Shown: positions 44,368 through 54,181, numbered from the stretch's first letter. The stretch is DNA of 64,000 nucleotides from Ferrovibrio sp. MS7 (GCF_038404985.1 NZ_JBBKBA010000004.1:124001-188000); one strand, 5' to 3'. Numbers and translations: made by a program. Notes: generated from the letters alone by a model not told the origin.

Positions 44368-45395
44368 TTCAGGGCCTCGCTGGCGGCGGGCCAGACTTCG
44401 GTCGCGAACTTCTCCAATGTGGATGCGACGTCGTATCCCTTGGCAGGCAGCACAGAGACGATCACACCATTCATACCCACGGCGAACAGGCCCTTGAGCT
44501 GTGCCGTGACTTCAGCCGGGGTGCCGCAGAGCGAAATGGCGCGAACCATATCCTGAGTCACGTCCTGCTTGATGATCTCGTATGGCGCGGCCCCAGCTTT
44601 GTAAGGGACGTCGGCGACTTTCGCCTTGACCGCATCGCTGAGTTCCAAGCCTTGCCGGGCCAGGGTCTCGAAGTGGGTACGTCCAGAAGCCAGCGTCCGA
44701 GCGGCACGCAGGCGCAGCGCATCGAAGGCATCAGAACTGACTTCGCTTAAGGACAGATTCAGACGGACGATGCACTTCACCGATTTCGGATCGCGGCCCT
44801 TCTTGGCGGCCGCCTTGTCGATACGTGCGCGCATGCTGGCGGCTTCTTCAGCATTGCCGCAGCCTTCCATGATGCAGGCATCGGCGTACGAAGCGGCCAT
44901 GTCCTGACCAAGCGGGCCATTGCTCGCGACCCAAATCGGGAGATCCTTGCGGGTCGGCTTGAATCCCAGCTTACCTGCATTGAACTGGACAACTTCACCC
45001 TTGTAGGTAACCTCTTCGCCAGTAGAGAACTGGCGGATAAATTCGATTGCTTCCCGGATCGCGCGGGCGGGTTTGGCGCGCGGGACGCCCATTTCAGTGA
45101 ACCCCGAAACACCGGCGCCCAGGCCCAGGATGGCACGGCCATGGGAAATGTCATCGAGCGTGTGAATGGCCATGGCGGTGAGAGCCGCATGGCGGGAATA
45201 CGGATCGGTGACGCACGGACCGATATTGATTTTCTCAGTCTTTGTGGCGATCAGGGTGAGCAGCGAATAGACCTCGCGATAGAAACGCTCGTCGGCAATC
45301 CAGACATCGGTGAAGCCGAGCTTCTCTGCTTTGACCGCCAAATCAGAGAGAGTGTGCGGGTCGCTGAGACCTGCCATCAGAAGGCCGAGCGTCAC
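44364..45395 (-). CDS. LLM class flavin-dependent oxidoreductase
   Basis: The 343-residue luciferase-like TIM-barrel protein reads 'AEKLGFTDVWIADERFYREV', 'INIGPCVTDPYSRHAALTAM', and 'ISHGRAILGLGAGVSGFTEM'. This looks like the branch containing F420-dependent methylenetetrahydromethanopterin-reductase-like enzymes. An FMN-dependent monooxygenase fed by the cluster's flavin reductase, or an F420 enzyme, are both possible. It overlaps both neighbours by four bases, so it is tightly coupled to the hydroxylase genes and probably acts on the same pathway. Confidence 0.9.
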   Translation of the reverse strand: MTLGLLMAGLSDPHTLSDLAVKAEKLGFTDVWIADERFYREVYSLLTLIATKTEKINIGPCVTDPYSRHAALTAMAIHTLDDISHGRAILGLGAGVSGFTEMGVPRAKPARAIREAIEFIRQFSTGEEVTYKGEVVQFNAGKLGFKPTRKDLPIWVASNGPLGQDMAASYADACIMEGCGNAEEAASMRARIDKAAAKKGRDPKSVKCIVRLNLSLSEVSSDAFDALRLRAARTLASGRTHFETLARQGLELSDAVKAKVADVPYKAGAAPYEIIKQDVTQDMVRAISLCGTPAEVTAQLKGLFAVGMNGVIVSVLPAKGYDVASTLEKFATEVWPAASEALK

Positions 45396-46525
45396 TGTCT
45401 TTCCTCCACTGGGACATAATCGATGTCGAAGCCGTAATGCCGGGGGCCATGTGCTGCGACGATCTCGGGAACCCGAAGCTGCTTTGGCGCAGGCGTTGCG
45501 ATGATGGAAACATCCATGCCTTCCTGGATGTTCGTGTTGGTGTCCGACTCGCCGGTTCGGCTATCATGAATGGTGATGAGGTCGGGGGACGTGGCTTTCA
45601 CTTCGCCATCGATCCAGAGAATGTGATTCTCGTTTTTCAGCCAGATGCGGGCTTTGCTACCGTTCGGCGCCTCGATGTAGAGGTCGCCATACATGTAACC
45701 GTCGCGTGATTCCCAGACTTTCTTGACGATACGGCCAGAATGCAAAATGTAGCCGTTGAGATATTCGGCAATGCGCTTCACCGGATCCTCACCTGCCTGG
45801 CGCGCCGCGGAAATGGTGCGGCCGAGGTTCAAGGCACGTGTCAGATTGCCGCCGATGGCATGCTTCTTCAGCGTCCTGCCATCGACAACGAAGGCCGCAC
45901 GGGCACATTGCGCTTTCATATCGGCCGCCTTCGTGACCGTACTGATGGCCTTGCCCAGGCGTTCGCCCAGCACGCTCGAATTGCAGCCGGTAACGGTCAG
46001 CGACATGCCCCAGGGATCGGCATAGGAGGCCGGGGCGAACGGAACGCCAGCGAGCGCGATCAGGTTTTGCGACATCTCTGGAATGGCCTTGCCGGCGCAA
46101 TCGCAGTCGACCATGTCGATGCCAGCCGCCATGGCCGCAGCCAGCGGCGTGGTGGAGTTGCCAGCGCCCAGCTCGATGGGATAGACGCCTGTGACCGTCT
46201 TGCCGAGATGGGCTTCCAGCGTACGGAGGGCCAACACCATCGGCGGGGTCGTCAGTTGCTTGGTGGGGTAGCCGTTGGATACCAGCTGCTCCTCGGTCAT
46301 CGGTGGGACCGGCGCAATCGAGCCGATACCTGACAGCGAGCAGAAGAGCTCATCGTCGCCAACCGTATCCAGGTCACGCCAGCGAGGGACCACCCCCTTC
46401 TCGATCAGGGGCATCAGGGCGTCTCGGCCGGCATCGATACGACCACCGCCGCCGGTGCCGTAAATAGTCAGTCCACTGATGAAATCTTCAACATCCCGGG
46501 GGCTGGTAAGTTGTCCGTTGGGCAT
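45392..46525 (-). CDS. DUF917 family protein (S-methyl-thiohydantoin desulfurase type)
   Basis: I start at the ATG at 46525 (MPNGQLTSPRDV). The frame extends to a TTG at 46549, but that lies inside the operator-like site. The 377-residue protein shows family marks 'SGLTIYGTGGGG', 'YPIELGAGNSTTPLAAAMAA', 'DMVDCDCAGKAIPEMSQ', and a beta-rich C-terminal half. DUF917 proteins occur beside hydantoinase-like genes, and part of the family is named for S-methyl thiohydantoin desulfurase. It leads the seven-gene hydroxylase operon. The substrate is unknown, but the family points to a five-membered N-heterocycle. Confidence 0.85.
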   Translation of the reverse strand: MPNGQLTSPRDVEDFISGLTIYGTGGGGRIDAGRDALMPLIEKGVVPRWRDLDTVGDDELFCSLSGIGSIAPVPPMTEEQLVSNGYPTKQLTTPPMVLALRTLEAHLGKTVTGVYPIELGAGNSTTPLAAAMAAGIDMVDCDCAGKAIPEMSQNLIALAGVPFAPASYADPWGMSLTVTGCNSSVLGERLGKAISTVTKAADMKAQCARAAFVVDGRTLKKHAIGGNLTRALNLGRTISAARQAGEDPVKRIAEYLNGYILHSGRIVKKVWESRDGYMYGDLYIEAPNGSKARIWLKNENHILWIDGEVKATSPDLITIHDSRTGESDTNTNIQEGMDVSIIATPAPKQLRVPEIVAAHGPRHYGFDIDYVPVEERQ

Positions 46526-46530
46526 AGCCT

Positions 46531-46567
46531 GTCTCTCAAATAGGGACAATGTCTTATATGTAGAGAC
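46531..46567. promoter_or_regulatory. Bipartite operator-like site upstream of the hydroxylase operon
   Basis: GTCTCT at 46531 is followed 20 bases on by GTCTTATATGTAGAGAC (46551-46567). It shares GTCTNNNATNTNGAGAC and the spacing with the site at 36793-36829. It lies 6-42 bases upstream of the DUF917 ATG, where a promoter is expected. The IclR protein of the cluster is the likely binder (inference). Confidence 0.65.
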
Positions 46568-47148
46568 ATTAATCGCGCCAAATTCGAAGAGTCAAGCTGA
46601 ATGAACGTTAGGTTCCCCTATAACGATGCCCTGCTCCAAAAAAACCAGATCGCTCTTAGCCTGGCCCCCACACTCCATCCTTTGCGCCGCGCAAAACAAG
46701 CGCACGCAGCCCGCGCCACCGCTCAAGCCTCGCGCGATCTTTTTGGCAGCGGACATCCCATCCGCCAATAAGCGGGCCGCACCCGTATCGGCCGCTATCG
46801 GCAATTCATCCCGTCAGCCGCAGCGAACCTGATCAAGTCTGGCTGGCGCAAACGCGCCGTCAGTCCATCACTGCCCCGCCCAAGAGCGGGGAATTTATGG
46901 AACAACTCCCGCTCAAAGAATGAGGCCGCCCGGGGCATCAAGTCATACTTGCAGCAGGGTTTGCGAGGTGGTCGGCGGAGCCGTCAAGGCGTCTTAAGAA
47001 CGACGCGAAAAGAGGGTGAGCACGCGCCCCGTTTTCGAAAAATTTTTCGGATCGGTCTCGGGATTTTGCGAAAAATCCCAGACAGGCCCCGAGGCCGCCC
47101 CGCCACCTCGGCTGAAGGCAGTCAAATAATTGATCAAAAAAGGGAAAA
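46568..47148. other. Gene-free stretch between the catabolic cluster and tRNA-Arg
   Basis: No convincing gene is seen. Small frames lack ribosome-binding sites or family likeness. A hairpin CCCCGC/GCGGGG near 46874-46890 lacks a T run. This is the junction between accessory and core sequence, and no direct repeat of the tRNA end was recognised. Confidence 0.5.
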
Positions 47149-47225
47149 TGGCGCGCTCGAAGAGATTCGAACTCCTGACCCCCAGATTCGTAGTCTGGTG
47201 CTCTATCCAGCTGAGCTACGAGCGC
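47149..47225 (-). tRNA. tRNA-Arg (anticodon ACG)
   Basis: A full cloverleaf reads on the minus strand. The acceptor is GCGCTCG/CGAGCGC, the D arm GCTC/GAGC, and the anticodon stem CCAGA/TCTGG with loop CTACGAA. The T arm contains GTTCGAATC, the discriminator is G, and CCA is encoded. Confidence 0.97.
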
Positions 47226-47510
47226 GTGACGCGGTGTGCCGCGACGGGGCCGGACCCTACTCAAACTCGCCCCCCGATGCAAGCCTCTCGCGGAGAGCTT
47301 TCCAGAGGCCCGCAAGTCTCGGATTTTCAAGGAAGAAGGTGCTTGCCTGGGCGATGCGCCTTTCGTTAGTATGCGGGCCAGTCCGTCTCCAGCCTGCAAG
47401 CTGGTGGCGAAATGGGGGTTGCCTCAGGATTGAATCGCGGTGGGAGCGCCATTGTCATGGCGGTGCCGCCGCATTACCGGTCCTGAGCAAGCTGTAACGC
47501 AAAAACGACT

Positions 47511-48860
47511 ATGAACGTGAGACGGCGCGGCATGTCACATCCTGTTGTTCTCGAGGCCCCTGTTGTTCTCGCAACCGAGATTGGGCGGGCGCCAGCGAAG
47601 CCGGTTGCGGCACAGCGTGGCTTGCGCTTGGTTTCCGCCCTCGCTCTGGTCTCGCTGCTTTCCGCCTGCTCCTATGTCACCGATGAATTGTGGCCCTCGC
47701 TGACCGGCGAGGAACCGACCGGCCGTCCGCTGGCGACGCAGCAGATCGCGCCTGCCGCAGTTGAGGCCAATCCGCAGCCGACCTTGAGCATGCCGCAGCA
47801 GCAGGTGGCGCAGCTTCCTCCCGCCCCCGCCCCGGGTGGCCCGGTGATGGGCAGCACCGGCTATCAGCCGATTGGCGTCACGCCCGGCCAGCCGACCGGC
47901 ACTTTTGTCGGCCAGAAGGTGCAGCAGATGCGCGCCGAACTGCAGCAACTGCAGCAGGCCGTATCGCAGCGCAGCCAGCAGGTGCAGGCGGTGCGCGGCT
48001 CGGCCACCACGAATTCGCAGCGCTACCATGGCACCGTGGCGGCGATTAACACCCGCCTGCAGATGGGCACCACACCGGGCAACCCGATCCTGGTGAACCA
48101 GTGGAATCAGGCCCAGGCCGATCTCGACCGCATGGCCACCGATGTGGCGGCGATGAATAGCTTGAGCAATGAAGTCGCCGCCGATTCCGCGATGGCGACC
48201 TACCTGCTGCAGGCCACCAAGTCGACCTACTCGATTTCCGGCGCCATCGACGAGGATCACCGCCAGCTTGCCGTGCTTGAGGATGAGACCTCGAAGACCG
48301 TGGTGCAGATCGACCGCCTGCTCGGTGAACTCTCCGAGGATGTGGCGCGCCAGACCGCCTATGTCGGCACCGAGCGCGGCAACCTCACCACCGTCGCCAC
48401 CGCGATCAAGAGCGGCGAGGCCCTCGGCCCGTCGCTCGGCACCCGCGCCTTCGCCGCCGCCACCATGGCCGGTGGTCAGCCGCTTGGCTTCGCCTCGCCT
48501 GGCGGCGCGATAAGCGGTGCTGTCACCACCGGTGCGCTGCCGGTGGTTGGCACCGATGGCCGCACGCCGCTGGTGGTGATCCGCTTCGACCGTGCCGATG
48601 TGCCCTACCAGCAGGCGCTGTACAACGCCGTGACCAAGGCGCTGGAGCGTCGGCCGCAGGCGCAGTTCGATGTCGTCGCTGTCGCCGCCGGCCAGGGCAA
48701 TGTCGCCCAGGTGGCGAGCAACCAGAACCAGGCCCGCCGCAATGCTGACCGCGTGGTGCGCAGCCTCGCCGATATGGGCCTGCCGGCCAGCCGCGTGACG
48801 GTTTCCGCCGCCGGCAACCCGCAGAGCGCCGCCAACGAGGTTCACGTCCTCGTCCGCTAA
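47511..48860 (+). CDS. Lipoprotein with coiled coil and OmpA-like C-terminal region
   Basis: The 449-residue protein has an N-terminal lipoprotein signal with lipobox LLSAC (Cys near 53). A Pro/Gln-rich linker follows (about 80-130), then a long coiled coil (about 130-300, 'QKVQQMRAELQQLQQAVSQR'). The C-terminal region (about 345-449) includes 'NQNQARRNADRVVRSLADMG' and 'ASRVTVSAAGNPQSAANEVH', like OmpA-type peptidoglycan-binding domains. An outer-membrane envelope role is likely. The start could also be the internal MSHPVVL at residue 8. A strong terminator follows the stop. Confidence 0.75.
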   Translation: MNVRRRGMSHPVVLEAPVVLATEIGRAPAKPVAAQRGLRLVSALALVSLLSACSYVTDELWPSLTGEEPTGRPLATQQIAPAAVEANPQPTLSMPQQQVAQLPPAPAPGGPVMGSTGYQPIGVTPGQPTGTFVGQKVQQMRAELQQLQQAVSQRSQQVQAVRGSATTNSQRYHGTVAAINTRLQMGTTPGNPILVNQWNQAQADLDRMATDVAAMNSLSNEVAADSAMATYLLQATKSTYSISGAIDEDHRQLAVLEDETSKTVVQIDRLLGELSEDVARQTAYVGTERGNLTTVATAIKSGEALGPSLGTRAFAAATMAGGQPLGFASPGGAISGAVTTGALPVVGTDGRTPLVVIRFDRADVPYQQALYNAVTKALERRPQAQFDVVAVAAGQGNVAQVASNQNQARRNADRVVRSLADMGLPASRVTVSAAGNPQSAANEVHVLVR

Positions 48861-48885
48861 ACTCCGCGCTTCGGCACTGAAAAAA

Positions 48886-48916
48886 GAAAAAGCCCGCCAT
48901 TGGCGGGCTTTTTTTT
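48886..48916. terminator. Bidirectional rho-independent terminator
   Basis: AGCCCGCC-ATT-GGCGGGCT is flanked by an A run and an eight-T run. It separates the lipoprotein gene from the convergent FGE-like gene. Confidence 0.92.
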
Positions 48917-48948
48917 ATGCTCGATCATCGAGGCTCAATCGCCCCTGC

Positions 48949-49671
48949 TCAATCATAGGCGCAGCGGAAACCGATATAGACGGCATAGAATGACGCCGGC
49001 TTCCATTGCATCGCCTCGGCGCGGGTCTGCTCGGCGCCATACCACCAGGAGCCACCGGCCGTGAGGGCTTCCCCGCCCTGCCCGTCATTGCCAACGCCGC
49101 GGCGATCCGCGAGCCATTCCCAGGCATTGCCGCCCATGTCGTAAAGACCGTTCACGCCGCGCTTCGATTGCGCCACCGGCCAATGCCGCTGCCGCCCATT
49201 GTTCATGCCCTCAGGCGTATCGCCAACGGGATAGACATAGGTGCGGCCAAGTACGAAGCCATCGCCCGGCTCGTCGCGGCTTTCGGTATAGGCGGCCTGT
49301 TTCCATTCCGCCGCTGTCGGCAGGCGGCCGCCCTTCGCGTGGCAAAAAGCATCAGCCTCGGCCCAGGTGACATGCACGGCCGGTTCGTTCTCGCCCGCCA
49401 CCGCACCGAAAGGCTGTGCCCAGGTCCAGCCCGGCCGCCGTGTCCAGCCGCCGGCATATTCGAAGCCGCCGCCCTCAGCTTCGGCCATGCTGCGGCGCTG
49501 GCGCGCTGCCATGTAGGCGCGGAAGGCGGCAACCGTGACTTCGGTACGGTCGATGCTGAAACTGCCGATGCGCTGGCGCCCGAACTCGACGGCTTGCTCT
49601 GCCCCCTGCGCAGCAGCCGGCAGCATCAACACCGCGATCACGCCCATGACGATGATTTTATGCCGTCGCAT
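48949..49671 (-). CDS. Exported formylglycine-generating-enzyme (SUMF1) family protein
   Basis: I start at MRRHKIIVMG (49671) because a Sec signal peptide follows directly (hydrophobic core 'IIVMGVIAVLMLPAAAQGA'). An ATG at 49704 is possible, and the frame further upstream runs into tRNA-Val. The 240-residue protein shows FGE-sulfatase marks: 'SFSIDRTEVTVAAFRAYM', 'HVTWAEADAFCHAKGGRLPT', 'AEWKQAAY', 'NGLYDMGGNAWEW', 'GGSWW', and C-terminal 'YIGFRCAYD'. The canonical active-site Cys pair of true FGE is not clear. It may be a structural or regulatory SUMF1 protein of the periplasm. Confidence 0.85.
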   Translation of the reverse strand: MRRHKIIVMGVIAVLMLPAAAQGAEQAVEFGRQRIGSFSIDRTEVTVAAFRAYMAARQRRSMAEAEGGGFEYAGGWTRRPGWTWAQPFGAVAGENEPAVHVTWAEADAFCHAKGGRLPTAAEWKQAAYTESRDEPGDGFVLGRTYVYPVGDTPEGMNNGRQRHWPVAQSKRGVNGLYDMGGNAWEWLADRRGVGNDGQGGEALTAGGSWWYGAEQTRAEAMQWKPASFYAVYIGFRCAYD

Positions 49672-49743
49672 CCAAGTCCCCAGCCGCTGTAATCCAGCAT
49701 GCATGACCGGGAATGGTGGCGAAAAAATGGTAGGCTGCAAGTC

Positions 49744-49818
49744 TGGTGGGCGGTGAGAGGGTCGAACTCCCGACATCCTCGGTGTAAACGAGGCGCTCTA
49801 CCACTGAGCTAACCGCCC
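49744..49818 (-). tRNA. tRNA-Val (anticodon TAC)
   Basis: The cloverleaf on the minus strand has acceptor GGGCGGT/ACCGCCC, anticodon stem CCTCG/CGAGG with loop TTTACAC, T-loop GTTCGACCC, discriminator A and encoded CCA. Confidence 0.97.
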
Positions 49819-49855
49819 GCGCTGCAGACGGCCGCTTATAGCAGGCGGCGCCATT

Positions 49856-49911
49856 GCTGCAAAGGTGCTGGGGCTGCAAAGGTGCCGGGGGCAGCAAAGG
49901 TGCTGGCGCGT
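49856..49911. repeat. Short tandem repeat (about 18-20 bp, three copies)
   Basis: GCTGCAAAGGTGCTGGG, GCTGCAAAGGTGCCGGGG and GCAGCAAAGGTGCTGGC follow one another just upstream of the PAS-protein gene. Confidence 0.7.
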
Positions 49912-49940
49912 TGGGGCGAATTCGTCCAAGCTGCGGCCCG

Positions 49941-50387
49941 ATGACCGCACGTGATCTGAGCCTGCTGCCGCCTGACCTGAAAGCCTTCCTGGATCTTTGG
50001 GAGAGCAAGCGCCGGGGCCGTGCCATGCCTCAGCGCAGCGACTTCACGGTGGAGGAGTTCACGCCTTGGCTTGGCCGCCTGCATCTGGTGCGGGTGGAAG
50101 GCGAGAATGGCGAGGATGGCCGCTATATCGTCTTTGCCACCAGTTCAGCCGAGCGCTATGGCCGCGAGATGACCGGCAAGCTGATGAGCCAGTTCGAACC
50201 CGCCGAGATGGCGGAACGAGCCATGGAGGATCATCGCCGCATCCTCAATGCCCGCGGCCCGGTTCATAGCGAGATCAACGACACCTTCGGCCCGATCCTG
50301 ATGCATTGGAGCCGCCTGGCGGTGCCCTTGAGCGACGACGGGCAGCGGATCGACCGCTACCTGGTGGCGTTGCATTATCATCTCTGA
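49941..50387 (+). CDS. PAS domain protein (PAS_5 type)
   Basis: The 148-residue protein starts at MTARDLSLLP. It consists of one PAS-like fold: 'LKAFLDLWESKRRGRAMPQR', 'EEFTPWLGRLHLVRVEGENG', 'AERYGREMTGKLMSQFEPAE', and C-terminal 'LAVPLSDDGQRIDRYLVAL'. The family is abundant in Rhodospirillales as stand-alone sensors of unknown ligand. No output domain is present, so it must act through a partner. Confidence 0.8.
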   Translation: MTARDLSLLPPDLKAFLDLWESKRRGRAMPQRSDFTVEEFTPWLGRLHLVRVEGENGEDGRYIVFATSSAERYGREMTGKLMSQFEPAEMAERAMEDHRRILNARGPVHSEINDTFGPILMHWSRLAVPLSDDGQRIDRYLVALHYHL

Positions 50388-50467
50388 GAATTCCGCCGCC
50401 TGGCGCAGCCCGGCACCGGCCTAAAAGCCCCGGGCCCGCGAAACAGCTTTGTCATGCCATCAACGGC

Positions 50468-50500
50468 AACGGGCAGCGCCATGATGGCACTGCCCGTTGT
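50468..50500. terminator. Hairpin between convergent PAS and HU genes
   Basis: CAACGGGCAG/CTGCCCGTTG with an inner GCCAT/ATGGC stem makes a 15-pair hairpin with one mismatch. A T run is lacking, so terminator function is probable only from its position between convergent genes. Confidence 0.45.
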
Positions 50501-50528
50501 GTTTCCCGTCGATGAAAGCTGGTGCGGC

Positions 50529-50801
50529 TTAGCCGACCGCTTCCTTGAGGCTCTTGCCGGCGCGGAACTTGGCCTGACGCGTTGGCGGCAGGTCGATCCT
50601 CTCGCCGGTGCGCGGGTTGCGGCCCGGGCTTGCCCGCCGGGTGCCGACGAAGAAGCTGCCGAAGCCGACGATGCGCACCTCTTCACCACGCTTGAGCGAT
50701 TCCGTGATCAGGTCGAACACGGACTCAACAGCCCGTTCCGCCTGCTCCTTGCTCAAGCCGGTCGCCTCGCGCACTTGCACCATCAGATCCTGCTTATTCA
50801 C
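50529..50801 (-). CDS. hup: HU family DNA-binding protein
   Basis: The 90-residue HU/IHF-fold protein reads 'MNKQDLMVQVREATGLSKEQ' at the N-terminus. The DNA-binding beta arm is 'FGSFFVGTRRASPGRNPRTG', with 'KFRAGKSLKEAV' at the end. It bends and compacts DNA as a dimer. It lies about 45 bases downstream of lon in the same direction, the conserved lon-hup arrangement. Confidence 0.96.
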   Translation of the reverse strand: MNKQDLMVQVREATGLSKEQAERAVESVFDLITESLKRGEEVRIVGFGSFFVGTRRASPGRNPRTGERIDLPPTRQAKFRAGKSLKEAVG

Positions 50802-50844
50802 GCCGCCTCCGTTTCCCGTCTAGTTCAGGCCGAAGCCGTTGAGT

Positions 50845-53256
<2,412 letters not shown>

Positions 53257-53313
53257 GCGAAATCTTTTTGCTACTGGGCCGCTGGGGAAATCCCTGCGGC
53301 AACCGTTAGTGGG

Positions 53314-53344
53314 TAAGATGGGAGCTTGCCGTGGTTCCGTCAAG
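53314..53344 (-). promoter_or_regulatory. Sigma32 (heat-shock) promoter of lon
   Basis: On the minus strand CTTGACGG (-35) is followed by about 14 bases and then TCCCATCTTA (-10), close to the RpoH consensus CTTGAAA-N13-17-CCCCATNTA. It lies 58 bases or more before the lon start. It also overlaps the region upstream of the divergent monooxygenase gene. Confidence 0.65.
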
Positions 53345-53382
53345 CCATGGTCCCCACACCCCACTTCACCGGACCGTTACTG

Positions 53383-53688
53383 ATGATTCTCGAATCGGCG
53401 TTGCTCCACATACGGAGCGGAATGGAATCGGATTTCGAAAAGGCGATGGCAGAGGCCGCGCAGTTCATCCGGCAAGTTCCTGGATTCAAAGGGCTGGAAG
53501 TGCGGCGCGGGATCGAACGCCCCGGCACTTACCTGCTGCTGGTGCGCTGGGCCAGCCTGGAAGCGCATACCGTCGGTTTCCGCCAGTCACCACACTACCG
53601 CGAGTGGCGCGCCCGATTGCACGGCTATTACGAACCATTCCCCTTGGTGGAACACTGGGCCGAACCGGTGGTGGAGGCAGAGGCGTGA
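53383..53688 (+). CDS. Antibiotic biosynthesis monooxygenase (ABM) family protein
   Basis: The 101-residue protein starts at MILESALLHIR. It is a ferredoxin-like ABM fold: 'SDFEKAMAEAAQFIRQVPGF', 'YLLLVRWASLEAHTVGFRQS', and 'HYREWRARLHGYYEPFP'. Members are small dimeric oxygenases or heme-binding proteins, often of unknown substrate. It is divergent from lon and is the last gene before a long non-coding stretch. Confidence 0.85.
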   Translation: MILESALLHIRSGMESDFEKAMAEAAQFIRQVPGFKGLEVRRGIERPGTYLLLVRWASLEAHTVGFRQSPHYREWRARLHGYYEPFPLVEHWAEPVVEAEA

Positions 53689-53769
53689 GCCACGGAGATG
53701 ATGGGAGGAAAATCCTGAAGGGTTGCGCGGCATCGTTGCTAAATCCCTGAAAAGATTGCGCCGCGCGGC

Positions 53770-53851
53770 TTATTTTTCCTTATTCCTCCTTATTCCTCCT
53801 TATTTTTCCTTATCTCGGCTTATTTCTTCTTATTCCACCTTATTCGCGCTT
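53770..53851. repeat. Eight copies of a 10-bp T-rich repeat in helical phase
   Basis: TTATTTTTCC, TTATTCCTCC, TTATTCCTCC, TTATTTTTCC, TTATCTCGGC, TTATTTCTTC, TTATTCCACC and TTATTCGCGC follow without gaps, so TTAT recurs exactly every ten bases. T tracts phased with the helix would be expected to bend DNA. Confidence 0.85.
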
Positions 53852-53967
53852 AAGCGTTTGGATCGAATGGGGGAAATTCAGGAACATTATACCGTGAGAC
53901 CGGCCCAGCGTCAAAACCAAATGGGATTCATTGTACGCGCGCGCGAGTGACGGCCCCTGAACAACAT

Positions 53968-54041
53968 CGTCATGCGCGGGCTTGACCCGGGCATCTCGTG
54001 CCGCCTGGCCTGAGATGCGCGGATCAAGTCCGCGCATGACG
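53968..54041. repeat. REP-like inverted repeat (30-base arms)
   Basis: The left arm CGTCATGCGCGGGCTTGACC (continuing CGGGCATCTC) and the right arm ending GGATCAAGTCCGCGCATGACG are near-perfect inverted copies around a 14-base loop. Such 'CGTCATGCGCGGACTTGATC' palindromes are dispersed in alphaproteobacterial intergenic DNA. Confidence 0.7.
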
Positions 54042-54073
54042 ATAATAAAGTACGCTGGCCACTCCCTCTCCTA

Positions 54074-54142
54074 TCATCCCCGCGAAAGCGGGGATCCCAT
54101 TGTTTTCAATCCGAAATGGAACCCTCGCTTTCGCGAGGGTGA
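54074..54142. repeat. Paired hairpins forming a REPIN-like inverted element
   Basis: ATCCCCGC-GAAA-GCGGGGAT (54076-54095) and ACCCTCGC-TTTC-GCGAGGGT (54121-54140) are each perfect hairpins. They are also inverted copies of one another with a few changes, separated by about 25 bases. Two REP-type palindromes in opposite orientation make a REPIN-like unit. Confidence 0.6.
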
Positions 54143-54181
54143 CGAAGAGAAACAGGGAGTGACGGAACACAGAGAGCGTGG

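Noticed and set aside
46938-47399. A minus-strand frame across tRNA-Arg
   Set aside because: Its middle ('LDRAPDYESGGQEFESL') is the well-known translation of a tRNA gene, not a protein.
53723-53950. A 75-codon frame with hydrophobic residues, looking like a small membrane protein
   Set aside because: The hydrophobic stretch is the translation of the 10-base T-rich repeats. No ribosome-binding site or family likeness.
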